64,000 bases of DNA from Chitinibacter sp. SCUT-21 (GCA_041874755.1 CP102611.1:2418001-2482000), one strand, 5' to 3'; counted from the stretch's first letter, positions 8,805 through 18,642 are shown. Translations and numbers: made by a program. The notes: a model not told the origin generated them from the sequence alone.

Positions 8805-8909
8805 TATATGGTTTGCCTTGGGTTTGTGGGGCAAGCCGTGCTGTAGTGTTTCATTTCCATCCTATGTCTTAATTGAGCGCCGCAATCGGTTGATTGTGGC
8901 GTTTTTTTT
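8805..8909 (+). ncRNA. candidate small RNA or leader RNA
   Basis: A non-coding segment of about 105 bases bounded by a plausible promoter and a strong terminator. Near its 5' end GGTTTGCC pairs with GGCAAGCC (one G-U) to form a hairpin, and the 3' end is a terminator stem with eight T. It ends 81 bases before the binding-protein gene. It could be a free small RNA or a premature-termination leader of that gene. I do not recognise a known riboswitch or RNA family. Confidence 0.35.
8878..8909 (+). terminator. strong intrinsic terminator with no coding gene upstream
   Basis: CGCCGCAATC pairs with GATTGTGGCG (one G-U) around a four-base loop and is followed by eight T. No open frame precedes it on this strand, which is the main reason to suspect an RNA gene or an attenuated leader. 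Confidence 0.85.
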
Positions 8910-8990
8910 GGCTGATGAATATTGAAGCTTGGGTGAGGAGTTATATTGCTGCTAGATTGAATCTCAGTAGTTTCTGCGTGGGATCAGTCC

Positions 8991-9785
8991 ATGATTGCTC
9001 GTTCAGTATTTGGTGCTGTCATTGGTGTTTTACTGCTATGGAGCCCGCTAGTGGCCGCATTTGATTGCGGACAGCAACCGATTAAAGTGGCGTTTTATCA
9101 ATTTGGCCTGCTCTATGACCAAGGGAAAGGTATCGATAAAGATGTGATTGATGAATTGCAAAAACGTACTCGCTGCCAATTTGCCATTCAAGTGATGCCG
9201 CGGGCTCGCATTTGGGCTGATTTGGCTAGTGGCCAGCTTGATATGAGTGTTTCTGCGGTTGCAACCCCGGAGCGAGAGCAATTTGCAAGATTTATTCCTT
9301 ATCTAGCCGGCAGAAATCGCACCATCTTGGATAAGAAAACTGCAGCGAGAGTCAAAACTGCTGAACAGTTTTTGCAGCTTAAGGAAGCGCAATTCGCTGC
9401 GGTACGCTCGATCAAGCATGGTAAAGACTATGATTTGTTTTTGGATCAATTACGCATGCAACAGCGGGTTCAAGACAGCCCGGATTTGGACGCCACCTTT
9501 AGTAAGCTCAGAGAGGGGCGCGTTCAAGGGATTTTTGCGCAGAGTGTTTTATATCGCTATGAATTGCGAAAATTGAATATGGAGCAGCAGGTTGAAGTAC
9601 AAAACTGGTTTCCCAACGATCAAGGGGTAAAGGCTGGTTTGGTATTGGCTAAATCACGATTTAGCGCCGAGCAGGCTCAAGCTTGGCAAAGCCAAATCAT
9701 TGCGATGCGTACTGATGGCACCCTGTACAAAATTTGCCGGCAGTATCTGCCCGAGGCGGAAGTAATGCAGCTATTGGATTTCTAA
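8991..9785 (+). CDS. periplasmic solute-binding protein, family 3 type
   Basis: A 264-residue exported protein. The signal peptide covers roughly residues 1-23 (cleavage after LVAA). The mature part has the bilobed family 3 pattern: VAFYQFGLLYDQGKGIDKDV at the start, then LASGQLDMSVSAVATPERE with the usual acidic/serine ligand region, and MRTDGTLYKICRQYLP at the end. In ABC importers such proteins bind amino acids, but no permease or ATPase gene is here. The next gene, four bases downstream, is a hybrid histidine kinase. A sensory role, feeding a periplasmic signal to that kinase, is therefore a reasonable inference. Confidence 0.85.
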   Translation: MIARSVFGAVIGVLLLWSPLVAAFDCGQQPIKVAFYQFGLLYDQGKGIDKDVIDELQKRTRCQFAIQVMPRARIWADLASGQLDMSVSAVATPEREQFARFIPYLAGRNRTILDKKTAARVKTAEQFLQLKEAQFAAVRSIKHGKDYDLFLDQLRMQQRVQDSPDLDATFSKLREGRVQGIFAQSVLYRYELRKLNMEQQVEVQNWFPNDQGVKAGLVLAKSRFSAEQAQAWQSQIIAMRTDGTLYKICRQYLPEAEVMQLLDF

Positions 9786-9789
9786 ATCG

Positions 9790-12465
9790 ATGCGAAAATC
9801 GGAGTCATTATCCCGGTATTTATTCGGCAAAATCTTGTTCTACAGTTTGCTGTTATCGTTACTAAGCAGCCTAGTGAATGGCTGGATTAGTTACCAAGAT
9901 AGTATCCAACGTAGCCAAGAGCAGGTTGAATCGGTGTTGTCTGCCTATCGAGCGACGCTGAGTAAATCCATTTGGGAAGTGGATTACGAAGCTGCGAAAT
10001 CGCATCTTCGCGGCCTAGACCATTTTCCTGCAGTGTTATCGGCCCGAGTGACAAGCGCAGGGCCGTTAATTGAATACACCAAGCATGACGCTGATCTACA
10101 GCAAAAATCCCCAGTATTAACCTATCCCCTATTATCGCAAGACGGTCAACGTGATTTGGGCCGCTTGGAAATCCGTTTAGATCAACACGCCTTAAACTTT
10201 GCGGTTTGGCGCGACACGCTGCGCTTTACCCTGATTGTTGCGTTTGAGTTGTTTTTGCTGGCGGTCTTGATTTTCTTTCTCTTTCGTCGCCATGTCTCCA
10301 GTCCGATTCAGGCTTTATCTGAGCACGTTCAGTCTATGAGTGAGGCGCGTCTGAGCGAGCCCGCCCCGATGCCAACGCAACATATGCGTAATGAATTACA
10401 CCAATTGGCCGAAGGGTTTACTCGGCTACAAAGTGATTTGTTGGCGCAATTTTCTGCTCGTGATGCCAGTGCCAAAGAGCTGGAAGCGCATCGTGATCAA
10501 TTAAACCAACTTTTGCAGCAACAAGAGCATCAGCTTGATATGGTCTTGCACCATATGGCTGATGGCGGCGCGGTGCTGGATGGAAAAGGGCAAATTCAAT
10601 TTGCCAATCCAGCTTGGGCGCGAATGATGAATCGACAAAATCCGCAAAATCTGATCGGCAGCTGGCCGACTCAATGGCTCAATAGCCCCCGCTGGTCTGA
10701 GCTCATTGCGCAATTAAGTGAGCTCGACACCCTGACGGGTGAGTCGATATTACTGAATCGAATCGAGGCGGCTCCGGTGCCGGTCGAGGCGAGTATTTCA
10801 GTGTTGGAGCGTGATACGCAAGGAGCAGTACAGCGAGTTCAAATCATGGTGCGCGATTTAACCTCGCGGATTGAATCCGAACGTGTGCTGATCGAGGCGA
10901 AAGAATCGGCACTGCAAGCCAGCTTGGCTAAATCAGCTTTTTTGGCCAATATGAGCCACGAAATTCGCACGCCACTCAATGCCGTGCTTGGCTTTGCAAC
11001 TTTGTTAGCCGATACCTCGCTGGATGAATTGCAAGGCCAGTATATTCAAAGCATCCGTACCTCGGGCACAGCTTTATTGATGCTTTTAAATGATTTGCTC
11101 GATTTTTCTAAAATCGAAGCAGGCCAATTACAGCTTGAACAAATCGATTACGATTTGCGCCGCTTGCTTGAGGACACGCAAGATATTGTGTGTGCGCAAG
11201 CGCAAGACAAAGGCTTGGATTTGGTGTGCTTGGTCGATGCTTCGGTGCCACTTAATTTAGTGGGCGATCCTAGCCGATTGCGACAAGTGCTTATTAATTT
11301 GCTAAATAACGCGCTGAAATTTACTCCACAGGGCGAAATCGTGACCCGTGCGCGTTTGGTCGCCAATGATGGGCAGAAGATCCGCATTCGCGTCGAGGTG
11401 CAAGACAACGGGATTGGTATTTCTGCAGAGGCCCAACGCGCCTTATTTCAACCGTTTCATCAGGCTGATGCGTCAACTACGCGCCGCTTTGGTGGCACTG
11501 GACTTGGTCTCTCGATTTGCCGTCGCTTAGTTGAGGCCATGAACGGGCAAATAGGCGTTGAAAGTGAATTAGGCCATGGTGCTACTTTCTGGTTTGAAAT
11601 TGAACAAACGCTGGGCGAGCAAAAAACACCGGTCGCCGCGCATGCCGAGCTGGCAGGCAAGCTGGTTTTTGTGTTGTCGCCCTCGGCGAGTAATCGCCAG
11701 AAGTTGGCCGAAGATTTGCGTCTAATGAAGTGTGAGGCTAGGTGCGTAGCATCCGAAACCGAGCTGATTGATTTGCTGGCGGCAGAGCAAACAGCGGCGG
11801 ATTTGGTTATGGTTGATTTGCCCGTCGCGGTGGAAATTAATTTGCGCTTACCCGCGACCCTACACGCAACGCCAAGATATGAAACAACGCCGCTGATTTT
11901 GGCCGTGACGCAGGGCGCTTTGGGGCAGGGGGCGTTGGCGGAACAAGCGGGCTATGCCGCTTATTTGAGTAAACCGATTCATTTTGATGATTTGCAAAAG
12001 TGTTTGGTGCAATTGCTTGATCAATCAAAACCAGCAGAGCAAAAAACATTGCTGACCCGTCATCGCATCGCTGAAATTGATGCACAAAGTCGGCATGCGG
12101 TCTTATTGGTCGAAGACAATTTGATGAACCAAAAAGTAGCGGCTTTGCTGTTGGAAAAACTAGGTGTTCGTGTTGATGTGGCGAATAACGGCGTGGAAGC
12201 GGTCACTGCCGTACAGAATCACAGTTACGATCTGATTTTAATGGATTGCCAAATGCCGGTGTTGGATGGTTATGGCGCCACGCGGCAGATTCGTGCGCTA
12301 CCCGAGCAGCAAGGAGGTATGCCGATTGTTGCGCTCACTGCCAATGCGTTTGCGGAAGACAAAGAGCAGTGTTTTGATGCCGGGATGAATGATTACATGA
12401 CCAAACCGATTCAAATTGACACCCTTAAAGCGATGCTTGCCAAGTGGTTACCCGTTATGGCGTGA
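9790..12465 (+). CDS. hybrid sensor histidine kinase with two receiver domains
   Basis: An 891-residue membrane sensor kinase. Order: transmembrane helix about 14-33, periplasmic domain to about 140, second helix about 144-166, HAMP-like linker, coiled coil, PAS-like region (about 250-360), HisKA with the phospho-accepting H390 in [11 protein letters not shown], ATPase with the N box near 502-510 and G boxes DNGIGIS and GGTGLGLS, then two receiver domains. The first (about 623-745) looks degenerate: it keeps D676 and K728 but lacks the usual early acidic pair. The second (about 769-889) is complete, with D819 and K872. No HPt domain follows, so the phosphate must pass elsewhere. Probably cotranscribed with the binding protein. 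It overlaps the convergent pilin gene by 11 bases. Confidence 0.93.
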   Translation: MRKSESLSRYLFGKILFYSLLLSLLSSLVNGWISYQDSIQRSQEQVESVLSAYRATLSKSIWEVDYEAAKSHLRGLDHFPAVLSARVTSAGPLIEYTKHDADLQQKSPVLTYPLLSQDGQRDLGRLEIRLDQHALNFAVWRDTLRFTLIVAFELFLLAVLIFFLFRRHVSSPIQALSEHVQSMSEARLSEPAPMPTQHMRNELHQLAEGFTRLQSDLLAQFSARDASAKELEAHRDQLNQLLQQQEHQLDMVLHHMADGGAVLDGKGQIQFANPAWARMMNRQNPQNLIGSWPTQWLNSPRWSELIAQLSELDTLTGESILLNRIEAAPVPVEASISVLERDTQGAVQRVQIMVRDLTSRIESERVLIEAKESALQASLAKSAFLANMSHEIRTPLNAVLGFATLLADTSLDELQGQYIQSIRTSGTALLMLLNDLLDFSKIEAGQLQLEQIDYDLRRLLEDTQDIVCAQAQDKGLDLVCLVDASVPLNLVGDPSRLRQVLINLLNNALKFTPQGEIVTRARLVANDGQKIRIRVEVQDNGIGISAEAQRALFQPFHQADASTTRRFGGTGLGLSICRRLVEAMNGQIGVESELGHGATFWFEIEQTLGEQKTPVAAHAELAGKLVFVLSPSASNRQKLAEDLRLMKCEARCVASETELIDLLAAEQTAADLVMVDLPVAVEINLRLPATLHATPRYETTPLILAVTQGALGQGALAEQAGYAAYLSKPIHFDDLQKCLVQLLDQSKPAEQKTLLTRHRIAEIDAQSRHAVLLVEDNLMNQKVAALLLEKLGVRVDVANNGVEAVTAVQNHSYDLILMDCQMPVLDGYGATRQIRALPEQQGGMPIVALTANAFAEDKEQCFDAGMNDYMTKPIQIDTLKAMLAKWLPVMA

Positions 12466-12901
12466 TCGTGATGGTGACACTATCGCGATATAAGCCAGCG
12501 GCAGCTTGAAACTCGCCGCCATAGATGCGGGCAAAAAACGAGAATCGCCCTTGATTGCGATCATCGATCACCACGCTGCCGATTTGATTGCCCGAGTTGC
12601 CAAATATCTTTGAACAATTGCCGTCAAGGCATAATTGATAGCGCAGAGTCGAAGTCTGATTGCTGTGCTTAATTCTACGGTTTTCGATGCTGCCCGTGGT
12701 ATGTGACGGCCCTGCGGTGATGCTGGCCATACCGCCACCGCCTGTGCAATTGAGAAAAATAGCGTATTGGCGAGTGACATCGATTTCGGGGGTATAAACT
12801 CCTAAGTCGCCAATCGGCATTGAGCTGATATTGCAGCTCATCGCAAAGCTCTGGATCGGAAAGGCGATTGCGAGACAAAAGCTGGCTAATTGCGCGCGCA
12901 T
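12455..12901 (-). CDS. spore coat U domain protein, probable pilus tip subunit
   Basis: A 148-residue exported protein with a signal peptide ending near SFA (residue 20) and a single spore-coat-U (SCPU) domain. The domain has the conserved early cysteine (MSCNI), FLNCTGGG, a cysteine pair in QLCLDGNC, and the terminal [11 protein letters not shown] strand that acts as donor or acceptor in subunit assembly. It is the last gene of the chaperone-usher operon, the place of the tip adhesin in Csu-type clusters. Known CsuE tips have two domains and are about twice as long, so this one is short. Confidence 0.82.
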   Translation of the reverse strand: MRAQLASFCLAIAFPIQSFAMSCNISSMPIGDLGVYTPEIDVTRQYAIFLNCTGGGGMASITAGPSHTTGSIENRRIKHSNQTSTLRYQLCLDGNCSKIFGNSGNQIGSVVIDDRNQGRFSFFARIYGGEFQAAAGLYRDSVTITITP

Positions 12902-12902
12902 C

Positions 12903-15194
12903 TTATTGCTCCGTCGCCGTTGTGCAGCGCACGGCCGCTAATTCGCTGATCGGCTCGTCGCTAGGGGTAATGCTTAGCAAGGCTTTGCAATTATTGCCTT
13001 CAAGCACATACTCCCCTGATCCCAATTGTTCTGTATAAAAATGACCATCCATGCTGGTGCTGAGTAATACGCGTTCTCCATCGTGTTCGGTACTAAAAAG
13101 TAAATTGGCGAGTGGTTGGCCCGCGTGATCAAGAATTTGCCCGCTAATAGCGCGGATTTTTTTAAGTTTAAATGCGAGACGGCGCCCATCGCGATTGCCA
13201 CTGAGTAAATCGCGCTGGAGCCGATCAACGCTGTATTCGATTGGAATATCGTTTTGTACTAGGCCGATTTGCTGGTAATTAAAGCTCGATACGTCGGGCA
13301 ACATCAGCCACCCATCCTCATTCGTTTTCCCAATGAGCGCGCCATTTTGGGTGACGCCCACCTCAGCCAGCCCTGTTTCGACCAGCCCAAAGCTGTCATA
13401 AATATAGCGCGTCGCCGCCCATTGCCCGTGGCTATACGCTAGTGCACCTTGCCAAGTGGCGCGCCAGTTATTGATATTGCGCGAACCGTCTTGGCTTTGT
13501 AGCAGGCTGGCGTTGAATTGGCCGTGGCGCAGATTGCGCTCAAGCCACGCCGTATAATCGTGCCCCGTTTCTTGTTCTTGCGCGCTCAGGCTATATCCCC
13601 AGCCCTCGCCGCTGGGGGCGCTTTGGCTGAAGGTGGCTGAATGTAGTGCCTGCTGATTTCGGTATTGCACGCCACCATACAGACTTTGGCCGGGGCCAAA
13701 ATTCAGCGTTAGATTGACAAAACCACTCCATTTTTTGGTTTCTGGCCCGTTCAAACGTCGAATTTGCGCATTAAATGCGGCATTTTTCCACGGTGAAATT
13801 GAGTAATTGAGCGTGTAGCGGTGAAAGTCTTGAGCGGGAGATGGACTTTTTTGGCGACCATATTCTAGGCCAATATTGCCCAAATCACGATGTCCCCAAT
13901 TGGCACCCAGATTGGCTGTCCAATCAATGTGCTCTGTGCTCAATAGTGTGTTCTGCGCTGGCCAATAGCTTGGACTTTGCCGTTGAGCATTGGCGTAGAC
14001 GCTCCATTGCTCGTTGCTGTAACGATACTGCACTTGCTGGGCATGGCCTCGCTCTTGGGTATCGTGCGCTGACCAAGATAATACGCTGCCTAGAACCCCA
14101 TACTGCCCAAGTTTGAAATTGCTGATCAGACCATAACTGCGATCAGTTGGATTGCCGCTCGCTTGTGCGCCCAGCGTCCACCAATCGGTGAGGCCGACAC
14201 GGTGAAAGGCCGAATAGGCAAGGCCCGCATAGTCGTTAAAACTGCCATTATTGCGTTGCACGCCTAGGTTGTAATTAAATTCGTGCAAGCCCGCTTTGAG
14301 TAAAGAGTCATCAAAATAATACGGAATCGTGTAATGGCTGATGCCACCGTATTGATCTTTGATGATGAGCTCGACATTTTGCAGGCCAGAGAAATATTGC
14401 AAATCACTGAGCTGATACATGCCCGGTTGTAACTGAATGGTGTTGACGCGCTGGCCGTTGAGGTAAACCTCGGCGGTTGAGGGTTGGGTAATTGCGGCTT
14501 GGGTTTGAAAGCTGGGGGCGCTGTCAAAATCGGGCTGCATGCTAAACACCCGCGAAATGCCAATGCCGGCCATGGCTTGGTTAAAACCGAGTGCGGCTTG
14601 GCGCGGGCTTAAATCACCAAGCGTGGCGCGCAGCATCAAATCGGGCCGGTCGTAATCGAGCGTGGTATTAAGACGCCGCCATTGATCCTGCTGTGTGTTG
14701 TAGTCATGCTCGCTGCGGAAATTGAAGTTTTGCGCATTCACATTCAGCGTAGGGCTGATTTGATACTCCAAGCCGCCATCCTGATTGCTGTGTAACGCAG
14801 ACAGCCGATAGCTTAAATACGCTGATAATGGCGCTGGTGCTGGGAATCGTTCGCTATGTTGCTGCTTGAGCGCAATATTTTTCTCGCCAAACGTGCTGGC
14901 TGGTGCATCGAGGTAAACCGTGAGCTCGGCGGCATCAATTTTGCTGACGATGTCGCTTAATTGATCGGCCCGGTAGTAATTCGTACCCGCCAAGGTTTGC
15001 TGCACGCCCTTTGGGGTATTGATTCCTGAGTTAATGAGGGTCTGTTCTGCAAGCCAATACCCATCTTGATCGTAAATGGCTTCGACGTCCCCTTGGGTAA
15101 CACCATTGACGATTAGATGCACCACTACCGCCTCGGAGGCCGCAGCACTGGCGCAACAGGCGGTAAGCAAAAGGCTGGCAATTAGTTTTTGCAT
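12903..15194 (-). CDS. outer membrane usher of an archaic chaperone-usher pilus
   Basis: A 763-residue usher of the FimD/PapC superfamily, archaic (CsuD-like) branch. A signal peptide ends near residue 19. An N-terminal chaperone-binding region is followed by a long beta-barrel rich in alternating aromatic and polar strands (YRLSALHSNQDG, LNYSISPWKN) and a plug-like PSTAEVYLNGQRVNT segment. The C-terminal domains include GQPLANLLFS. It should form the pore through which pilin subunits are polymerised. It overlaps the chaperone gene by 13 bases and is followed by the tip gene after one base. It is slightly shorter than typical family members. Confidence 0.92.
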   Translation of the reverse strand: MQKLIASLLLTACCASAAASEAVVVHLIVNGVTQGDVEAIYDQDGYWLAEQTLINSGINTPKGVQQTLAGTNYYRADQLSDIVSKIDAAELTVYLDAPASTFGEKNIALKQQHSERFPAPAPLSAYLSYRLSALHSNQDGGLEYQISPTLNVNAQNFNFRSEHDYNTQQDQWRRLNTTLDYDRPDLMLRATLGDLSPRQAALGFNQAMAGIGISRVFSMQPDFDSAPSFQTQAAITQPSTAEVYLNGQRVNTIQLQPGMYQLSDLQYFSGLQNVELIIKDQYGGISHYTIPYYFDDSLLKAGLHEFNYNLGVQRNNGSFNDYAGLAYSAFHRVGLTDWWTLGAQASGNPTDRSYGLISNFKLGQYGVLGSVLSWSAHDTQERGHAQQVQYRYSNEQWSVYANAQRQSPSYWPAQNTLLSTEHIDWTANLGANWGHRDLGNIGLEYGRQKSPSPAQDFHRYTLNYSISPWKNAAFNAQIRRLNGPETKKWSGFVNLTLNFGPGQSLYGGVQYRNQQALHSATFSQSAPSGEGWGYSLSAQEQETGHDYTAWLERNLRHGQFNASLLQSQDGSRNINNWRATWQGALAYSHGQWAATRYIYDSFGLVETGLAEVGVTQNGALIGKTNEDGWLMLPDVSSFNYQQIGLVQNDIPIEYSVDRLQRDLLSGNRDGRRLAFKLKKIRAISGQILDHAGQPLANLLFSTEHDGERVLLSTSMDGHFYTEQLGSGEYVLEGNNCKALLSITPSDEPISELAAVRCTTATEQ

Positions 15195-15910
15195 GCACTG
15201 GTAGGAATATCAATCGTTTGACGCAGGGTTTGCAAGTCGGTCTCAATTTGAATCTCGGTACGGCTTTCTTGGCATGCTTGCGCCGGTAAGTCGAGCTGAT
15301 AAGCGCGGCGTACCCCAGGGTGCAAATACCATTGATCGAATTGTTTGATTTCAGCACCCGTTTTGCCAATCAGCACGCGGCTTAGGCGTTGCGTGGTGTT
15401 GCCGGTGTTGCTGAGTTCAAAATGCAGTTGCTGCTGCTTAATTTGAATTGGGCTGGCTTCAAGCTGGGTTTGCACAGGGCTAGGGCGCAGAAAAATGGGC
15501 ACACCAAAGCTGACGACCATCGCCACTTGGCCTTGATTTTCATCGCTTTGTAGTGGCGGTTGTTCATTAATATACAGGCGATAGGCGCGCTCTTGCGCAT
15601 TGGCGATCCCTTTGCGGCCAAGGCGGATCACCTGTTTTTGGCGTGGCGGCACTTCAAATTGGCGTGGGAAAAAAATCAGCTCGTCGGGTGCTGCGGTATA
15701 GCTTTCATTGCCACTCGCATCCTGAGTCCAGCGTTTGAGCTCAAGGGCGATGCGCAGTGGCGTATCGCCCTGATTGCTGACGGTAATTGCTTGTGATTTA
15801 TCGTTGGCACCAAATTCGATCCGAATAGGCGAAACGGCAAATTGCCCAGCAAACAGGCTGCCATGCACCAACAGGAATAGGGCGATCAAGTAATTTCGCA
15901 TTTTCATCAT
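15182..15910 (-). CDS. periplasmic pilus assembly chaperone
   Basis: A 242-residue PapD-like chaperone, archaic (CsuC-like) type. It has a signal peptide (cleavage near SLFA, residue 21) and two immunoglobulin-like domains. The FAVSPIRIEF opening strand, NQGDTPLRIALE, the FPRQFEVPPRQKQVIRLG stretch that holds the G1-type edge, and RAYRLYINEQPP are typical. It captures SCPU pilins in the periplasm and delivers them to the usher encoded next. Two nearby Met codons (residues 1, 2 and 4) leave the exact start open by a few residues. Confidence 0.9.
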   Translation of the reverse strand: MMKMRNYLIALFLLVHGSLFAGQFAVSPIRIEFGANDKSQAITVSNQGDTPLRIALELKRWTQDASGNESYTAAPDELIFFPRQFEVPPRQKQVIRLGRKGIANAQERAYRLYINEQPPLQSDENQGQVAMVVSFGVPIFLRPSPVQTQLEASPIQIKQQQLHFELSNTGNTTQRLSRVLIGKTGAEIKQFDQWYLHPGVRRAYQLDLPAQACQESRTEIQIETDLQTLRQTIDIPTSACKN

Positions 15911-15972
15911 CTCGCAGCCTTAAAAACATAGCTGTTGTTTACTTTAGCCCCATTCTTCACTTCCAGCGCAGT

Positions 15973-16431
15973 TTATGGCGTTAGCGTTAGGACTACGGTG
16001 TCGGTGTAGCCTGCTTGCACTGGCGCAACATTGATCGCGCTTTCAAGGACGGTGGCGGTTAATTTAACGCTATCTGGTGAGCTGATCCCTGCGCCAGTGC
16101 CTGATGTTTTGCTCAACGCTAAATCATATGGCAATAAATCGCTGCCACTTTTCATGTTTTTTTGTGAGCCTGCCGCATTTTGCCCGTCATTGGCACTCAG
16201 GGTATAAGGGACACCATTACTACACCAAAATTGCGCATCACCTTGTTGAGTTTTATCGCCTGAGCCTGCTTTCAGGTCGCCCAAATTAATCGTGACGTCT
16301 ACATCGCTCACAAAGGCGCAGGTGCCGACGACATTGGCATTGATAATGACGTTTTTGCTGGCCGCCATTGCTGGGGTGATGGTGCCCAAAATGAGGAGTG
16401 ACGAGATTAAAGAGATTGCGCTTTTTTTCAT
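15973..16431 (-). CDS. spore coat U domain pilin subunit
   Basis: A 152-residue exported SCPU-domain pilin. I place the start at the ATG at 16431, preceded by AAGGGG eight bases upstream. It gives a clean signal peptide, MKKSAIS to PAMA (residue about 23). The mature domain has GTCAFVSD with the first conserved cysteine, FWCSNG with the second, and the closing YTDTVVLTLTP strand. Similar to the next upstream pilin; the two are probably the major or adaptor subunits. The longer frame to 16545 adds residues with no signal character and is rejected. Confidence 0.88.
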   Translation of the reverse strand: MKKSAISLISSLLILGTITPAMAASKNVIINANVVGTCAFVSDVDVTINLGDLKAGSGDKTQQGDAQFWCSNGVPYTLSANDGQNAAGSQKNMKSGSDLLPYDLALSKTSGTGAGISSPDSVKLTATVLESAINVAPVQAGYTDTVVLTLTP

Positions 16432-16553
16432 GCTTGATGCCCCTTGTTGCTGGGGTTTATCAACATAATAAACCCACTTGCCCGCAAGTTTAATGGCATG
16501 CCATCTGCAATTTGGATGGAATAATCTACCGCAGCTCAGCGACAAATTACCAT

Positions 16554-17006
16554 TTAGGGGTTAACGCTTAATACCACGGTATCGGTATAACTACCGAGCG
16601 GTCGGTTGGAGTAATCGCTCTCGCGCACTGTGGCGCTCAGTTGTAAATTGATTTGCCCGCCTTGGCTGACGCCGCGACTTGGGCTGACGGTGATGTCGTA
16701 CGGTAGTTTCGCGGTGCCTGTGCGCAGCATCATTTGCCGCTGTGTGCCACTTGGATACAGGCCATCGCTTAAACGCGCGTTAAATTCAGTGCCATTTGAG
16801 CAGGTGATCGGTACCTGCGTTTGTCGCGTTCGATCGCCGTGACTAAGGGCGCCAAAATCTAGAATGATGTCGCCTGAAGTTACAAAGCTACAGCTACCGA
16901 GCACGGTCACTTGCATTTGCAAATTAGCGCTGCCGCCAGCCATGGCGTTCATGCTCAAGCCGATTAGGCAGGCCAGGCTTAATAATCGAAGGAGATGCGT
17001 TGCCAT
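16554..17006 (-). CDS. spore coat U domain pilin subunit
   Basis: A 150-residue exported SCPU-domain protein with signal peptide MATHLLRLLSL to NAMA (about residue 23) from an ATG at 17006. The first cysteine is in LGSCSFVTSG, the second in ITCSNGTEF, and the closing strand is SYTDTVVLSVNP. It is a paralogue of the pilin encoded next downstream. Together with the chaperone, usher and tip genes it defines a Csu-like pilus used by other bacteria for attachment to surfaces. Its start lies within the end of the preceding small gene (28-base overlap). Confidence 0.87.
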   Translation of the reverse strand: MATHLLRLLSLACLIGLSMNAMAGGSANLQMQVTVLGSCSFVTSGDIILDFGALSHGDRTRQTQVPITCSNGTEFNARLSDGLYPSGTQRQMMLRTGTAKLPYDITVSPSRGVSQGGQINLQLSATVRESDYSNRPLGSYTDTVVLSVNP

Positions 17007-17218
17007 TGTTGCTCTTTGAATTGATGAACTTTTGCCCAAGCCATTTTAGCTTGGCAATCGAACTTCATTTCAACCCGATTAGCGTCAATTTTACCGCCCT
17101 TGGCCGGGCTCATTTCCATTGCACGGCATTGCGGCTCAATATTGGCGCGGATTCGAATATCTTTGGCTAGTCCGAGTAGCGGCCAGGCCGTGATGACGAT
17201 AAAGAATACAAAGCGCAT
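16979..17218 (-). CDS. small exported protein, first gene of the pilus operon
   Basis: A 79-residue protein from an ATG at 17218 with a signal peptide (MRFVFFIVITAW to GLA). The mature part is only about 60 residues and has two cysteines, in NIEPQCRAM and MKFDCQAKM. Their placement recalls the first half of an SCPU domain, but the closing strands are absent. It may be a truncated pilin relative or a small accessory subunit. It overlaps the next pilin start by 28 bases and so is probably cotranslated. The operon begins just downstream of mnmE with no visible terminator between. Confidence 0.6.
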   Translation of the reverse strand: MRFVFFIVITAWPLLGLAKDIRIRANIEPQCRAMEMSPAKGGKIDANRVEMKFDCQAKMAWAKVHQFKEQQWQRISFDY

Positions 17219-17298
17219 GGACGATTCACGCCGCAACTGAAGAGATAGATTCATCTTAGCCTAGCCTTGCTATGACGTGAGCATCTTCGATGGGCGTG

Positions 17299-18642
17299 CT
17301 ATTTACCAATGCAGAAGCGGCTAAAAATCACGCCGAGCAAGTCGTCGCTCGTGAATTCACCGGTAATCTCGTTTAAGCAATTTTGCGCTAGGCGCAATTC
17401 TTCGGCGAGGATTTCAATTTGCAAATATGCCGCATCGGCTGTCGCCAAATGTTCGCGCGCGGCGCGGATTGCGGTGAGGTGGCGTTCGCGCGCGATAAAT
17501 ACGCCGTCGTTAATACCCTGCCAGCCTATTTGCTTGAGTAGCTTGCTGCGCAATTCTTTCAGGCCAATACCCTGCTTGGCTGAAACGTGGATTTCGTCTT
17601 CCGCCACTTCGCCCGGTACTTCACCGGTTAAATCAATTTTGTTAAACACGCGCAGCACTTTCAAGCTGGCGGGTAATTTGGCCAGAATATTCTGATCGTG
17701 TTCGGTAATGCCTTCGCGGCTGTCGAGCAGCAGTAGTGCCAGATCGGCCTTTTCGACCGCAGCCCAGGTGCGCTCGATGCCGATTTTTTCAACCGTATCG
17801 TCGGTGTCGCGCAGGCCAGCGGTATCGATCACGTGAAGCGGTACGCCGTCGAGCTGAATCAGCTCGCGCACCGTGTCGCGCGTGGTGCCGGCGATGTCGG
17901 TGACAATCGCGACGTCTTCACCCGCTAGCGCATTCATCAAACTCGATTTGCCCACGTTGGGCTGGCCGATCAGCACCACGTGCATGCCTTCGCGCAGTAA
18001 TTTGCCCTGCGTTGCTGTCGCGAGCGTAGTTTCGAGTTGGGCGGCGATGCCCGCCAGTTTGCCGCGAGCGTCTGCGGCTTCTAAGAAATCGATATCTTCT
18101 TCGGGGAAGTCGAGCGTGGCTTCGACCAACATGCGCAGCGTGATCAGCTCGTCGACTAGGGTATGCACTTCGCGCGAAAATGCGCCGTCGAGTGATTTAA
18201 GCGCCGATTTCGCGGCGGCTTCCGATTGCGCGTCGATAATGTCGGCGACGGCTTCGGCCTGCGCCAAGTCGAGTTTGCCGTTTAAAAATGCGCGTTTGGT
18301 GAATTCGCCCGGTTGCGCGTGCCGAGCGCCCAGCTCAATGCAGCGCTTCAAAAGCATATTCATCACCACCGGCCCACCGTGGCCTTGTAGCTCGAGCACG
18401 TCTTCGCCGGTGAATGAAGCCGGGTTGGGGAAAAACAGCGCGATGCCCTCGTCGAGCGTGCTGCCATCATGGGCTTTGAAGTGCGCAAAATGCGCAAAAC
18501 GTGGTTTGAGTGCTGATTGTTCGCGACCTAGCAAACCACGAATCACGGCAGATAAATCCTTGCCCGAAACGCGAATCACGCCGACACCTCCTCGACCTGG
18601 TGCGGTGGCAATGGCGGCGATGGTATCGGGTGTATAGAGCAT
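17299..18642 (-). CDS. mnmE: tRNA uridine-5-carboxymethylaminomethyl(34) synthesis GTPase
   Basis: MnmE (TrmE), the GTPase that with MnmG modifies the wobble uridine of several tRNAs. It is 447 residues from the ATG at 18642, which has AGGA six bases upstream. The N-terminal folate-binding TrmE domain ([16 protein letters not shown]) is followed by helices and an inserted G domain: G1 at 226-233 (GQPNVGKS), TTRDT, DTAG at 273-276 and NKID at 334-337. The C-terminal CIGK motif (444-447) with its catalytic cysteine is intact. Last gene of the canonical rpmH-rnpA-yidD-yidC-mnmE series on the minus strand. Confidence 0.97.
   Translation of the reverse strand: MLYTPDTIAAIATAPGRGGVGVIRVSGKDLSAVIRGLLGREQSALKPRFAHFAHFKAHDGSTLDEGIALFFPNPASFTGEDVLELQGHGGPVVMNMLLKRCIELGARHAQPGEFTKRAFLNGKLDLAQAEAVADIIDAQSEAAAKSALKSLDGAFSREVHTLVDELITLRMLVEATLDFPEEDIDFLEAADARGKLAGIAAQLETTLATATQGKLLREGMHVVLIGQPNVGKSSLMNALAGEDVAIVTDIAGTTRDTVRELIQLDGVPLHVIDTAGLRDTDDTVEKIGIERTWAAVEKADLALLLLDSREGITEHDQNILAKLPASLKVLRVFNKIDLTGEVPGEVAEDEIHVSAKQGIGLKELRSKLLKQIGWQGINDGVFIARERHLTAIRAAREHLATADAAYLQIEILAEELRLAQNCLNEITGEFTSDDLLGVIFSRFCIGK

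Larger units (their letters stand above)
8658..8990. other. divergent intergenic region with candidate RNA gene
   Basis: About 330 bases between purE (minus) and the solute-binding protein gene (plus). It holds a plausible promoter, two hairpins and a strong intrinsic terminator on the plus strand, listed separately. The first 110 bases presumably include the purE promoter. The 80 bases after the terminator lead to the binding-protein start. Confidence 0.5.

Noticed and set aside
8805..8909. c-di-GMP, glycine or purine riboswitch upstream of the binding protein gene
   Set aside because: None of the conserved core sequences I know for these classes is present.
17873..18637. A 254-residue frame antisense to mnmE
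   Set aside because: Ser/Ala-rich composition typical of the reverse of a real gene; mnmE is complete on the other strand.
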